This document shows positions 7,264-11,214 of a stretch of DNA of 11,214 bases, one piece after another. The position numbers and the translations under genes are program-made. Positions within the stretch are counted from its first letter, which is position 1. Every line of letters begins with the position of its first letter. Under the pieces are notes generated by a model. It had not been told where the DNA came from. It ran no database searches and worked only from the letters and a program-made list of their open reading frames with translations. This DNA is from JAICQQ01 sp965651135 (GTDB lineage Bacteria > Myxococcota_A > Polyangia > Polyangiales > Polyangiaceae): positions 1-11,214 of the forward strand of contig CBFGRJ010000244.1 in the NCBI GenBank assembly GCA_965651135.1, given 5' to 3'.

Positions 7264-7290
7264 GGCCGGCCGACCCTTGGTCGACCGGCC
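7264..7290 (-). terminator. Strong hairpin 31 bases after the nrdJ stop, probable transcription terminator
   Basis: Arms GGCCGGCCGACC (7264-7275) and GGTCGACCGGCC (7279-7290) enclose a three-base loop. Read as minus-strand RNA all 12 positions pair, one as G-U; read as plus-strand RNA that pair becomes a C-A mismatch. This fits action on the nrdJ transcript. The following bases on the minus strand are GAACTTT, so the U tract is weak and the site may work by pausing, Rho or 3'-end protection rather than as a textbook intrinsic terminator. Confidence 0.6.
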
Positions 7291-7321
7291 CTACTTGGTA
7301 AGCCCGTGCCGCTATGCCTTA

Positions 7322-10684
<3,363 letters not shown>

Positions 10685-10730
10685 TCGACTACCTTTCCCA
10701 GTGGTTGACGTTCGCAGCGTTGCTGGCCTT

Positions 10731-10785
10731 GCTCACAAATATTGGAAATAAAAAAGGAATTTATTCGACACCCGACACGTCGGAA
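10731..10785 (-). promoter_or_regulatory. Putative nrdJ promoter with palindromic operator
   Basis: Bases 10735-10765 form an AT-rich island in GC-rich surroundings. On the minus strand TAAATT (10763-10758) is a candidate -10, and TTCCGA (10785-10780) a weak -35, 16 bases apart, giving a leader of roughly 65 bases. The perfect inverted repeat CCGAC-AC-GTCGG (10772-10783) covers the -35 and spacer, where a repressor could bind. CCAATATTTGTG (10743-10732) resembles an NrdR box but is one base short. Elements were judged by eye only. Confidence 0.4.
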
Positions 10786-10861
10786 CGCAAGCGCCCCGCC
10801 CCCGCCATCCGGGTGTGGTTGGCTGTGCGCTAGCGGCTCCCTGCTGATTTCAGCGCTGGCG

Positions 10862-10885
10862 GATGGGCAGCCGCGGCTGCCCGTC
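10862..10885 (+). other. Stem-loop A, 10-bp stem with CGCG loop
   Basis: The centre is an 18-base perfect palindrome, GGGCAGCCG followed by CGGCTGCCC (10865-10882). On the plus strand the stem extends outward by T64-G83 (a G-U pair), A63-T84 and G62-C85; on the minus strand the first of these is a C-A mismatch. It could also be a protein-binding palindrome on DNA. Confidence 0.45.
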
Positions 10886-10904
10886 ACAGACCACCGTGTT
10901 GGCA

Positions 10905-10945
10905 CCGCTGCATGCTCCCCAGAGGGAGCAGTTGTCCAGCAGTGG
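10905..10945 (+). other. Stem-loop B, two stacked helices
   Basis: The inner stem TGCTCCC (10913-10919) pairs perfectly with GGGAGCA (10924-10930) around CAGA. The outer stem CCGCTGC (10905-10911) pairs with GCAGTGG (10939-10945), with one G-U that exists only in plus-strand RNA. A one-base and an eight-base internal loop separate the helices. The compact two-helix shape is typical of structured RNA. Confidence 0.45.
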
Positions 10946-11044
10946 CCGCGAATGGCTCCTAATCGGATGCTCAGGAGGGAGACCGCGGCGAGTGCTACAT
11001 ACCCCCATCAAATGAACAGTCCTGATAATCATACTAGGAAACCG

Positions 11045-11214
11045 ATGATCAGTGATGGTGCCGAAAGCCCGGTGCCCACAAAAAAGACGAGCACCGGGTT
11101 TACCCCAATCCGTTGGGGTCGAGCAAGAAAAAACCACAAGGTGTTGGGCCAGTTCGGAGCCGGGTGCCCAAGCCTCAAGATTTTCGCAAAGTTACTGCCC
11201 ATTTTCTCCTTGGA
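11045..11214 (+). CDS. Possible start of a gene running off the right edge; unrecognised
   Basis: ATG at 11045 has AGGA five to six bases upstream (TAGGAAACCG), and the frame stays open for 56 codons to the window end; an in-frame ATG at 11012 has no ribosome-binding site. The visible peptide starts MISDGAESPVPTKK, has a basic patch (RWGRARKNHK) and continues LKIFAKLLPIFSL, which might begin an amphipathic or membrane segment. About two thirds of third codon positions are G or C, similar to but not clearly that of coding sequence here. No family is recognised. Two stem-loops fall inside the frame. It may be the N-terminus of a real gene or a chance frame; the sequence beyond the edge would decide. 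Confidence 0.3.
   Translation, partial: MISDGAESPVPTKKTSTGFTPIRWGRARKNHKVLGQFGAGCPSLKIFAKLLPIFSL
11065..11101 (+). other. Stem-loop C, 11-bp stem with 15-base A-rich loop
   Basis: AAGCCCGGTGC (11065-11075) pairs with GCACCGGGTTT (11091-11101); the G-U at 11067/11099 exists only in plus-strand RNA. The loop holds AAAAAA. Three T end the 3' arm, too few for a clear terminator. It lies inside the short open frame that begins at 11045, so either the frame or the RNA element may be spurious. Confidence 0.45.
11102..11119. other. Stem-loop D, 7-bp perfect stem with TCCG loop
   Basis: ACCCCAA (11102-11108) pairs with TTGGGGT (11113-11119) around a four-base loop. It begins on the base right after stem-loop C, so the two would stack coaxially. 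The pairing is equally good on both strands. Confidence 0.45.

Larger units (their letters stand above)
10685..11044. other. Intergenic stretch between nrdJ and the right-edge open frame
   Basis: About 360 bases without a convincing gene. It holds the nrdJ ribosome-binding site and promoter patch on the left, a GC-rich stretch with a run of C (10791-10810), and two clear stem-loops (10862-10885, 10905-10945). Short minus-strand frames crossing it have no recognisable product. No tRNA, and no cobalamin riboswitch core that I can recognise, is present on either strand. Confidence 0.6.

Noticed and set aside
10732..10743. NrdR box upstream of nrdJ
   Set aside because: Core CCAATATTTGTG is one base shorter than the 16-base consensus spacing and no second copy is visible; kept only as a remark.
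10900..10916. Sigma-54-like TGGCAC...ATGC
   Set aside because: The distance between the GG and GC elements is 11 bases instead of the strict 10, and it lies in stem-loop B.
10850..11137. 95-codon minus-strand frame upstream of nrdJ, with a CSLWGACSG stretch resembling Cys-rich secreted repeats
   Set aside because: No ribosome-binding site seen, no flanking repeats, and the stretch comes from stem-loop B read on the other strand.
11029..11202. 57-codon minus-strand frame at the right edge with AAGGAG before ATG
   Set aside because: Only three bases separate GGAG from the ATG, codon use is not gene-like, and no homology is recognisable; the frame is also open to the edge, so it cannot be judged.
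10860..11214. Cobalamin riboswitch for nrdJ
   Set aside because: On the minus strand a GCCACTG occurs, but no B12 box or surrounding core follows; the CTCAGGAGGGAGACC resemblance is on the opposite strand.

Overview
The window reads as moderately high-GC bacterial chromosome. Its gene content (class II ribonucleotide reductase, an M16-family pair with a lipoprotein member, an alanine/cysteine-rich lipoprotein, a membrane aminopropyltransferase next to a DUF350 protein) suggests a Myxococcota-like (deltaproteobacterial) organism. That placement is inference from protein style, not from a marker gene. No mobile element, CRISPR array, tRNA or rRNA was found.

Layout, left to right. Bases 2-859 (+) hold the C-terminal part of an M3-family zinc oligopeptidase, cut by the left edge. 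It converges on an unrecognised minus-strand gene (872-1708). That gene is divergent from a plus-strand block at 1873-6644: a small DUF350 membrane protein, a seven-helix membrane-anchored spermidine-synthase-like enzyme, and two M16-family proteins, the first with a Sec signal peptide and the second a lipoprotein. The two M16 genes overlap by ATGA and are surely co-translated. All four are closely spaced and probably form one operon: a polyamine-type transferase at the inner membrane followed by an envelope M16 pair. The unusual point is that neither M16 protein has the HxxEH zinc motif, although normally one member of such pairs is catalytic.

Convergent to this block, on the minus strand, are a small proline-rich lipoprotein (6733-7164) and nrdJ (7322-10684), the adenosylcobalamin-dependent ribonucleotide reductase, complete with TSCPD domain and C-terminal zinc ribbon. 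A strong 12-bp hairpin at 7264-7290 sits just after nrdJ and probably ends its transcript. nrdJ has an AT-rich promoter-like patch and a 12-base palindrome about 75-100 bases upstream of its start.

The last 530 bases hold no long gene but are dense in stem-loops. Three of them contain a G-U pair only when read on the plus strand (C-A mismatch on the minus strand), hinting at a plus-strand structured RNA or leader. A short open frame with a usable ribosome-binding site begins at 11045 and runs off the right edge. This is the least explained part of the window and the best place for a second look; nothing in it proves a new system.
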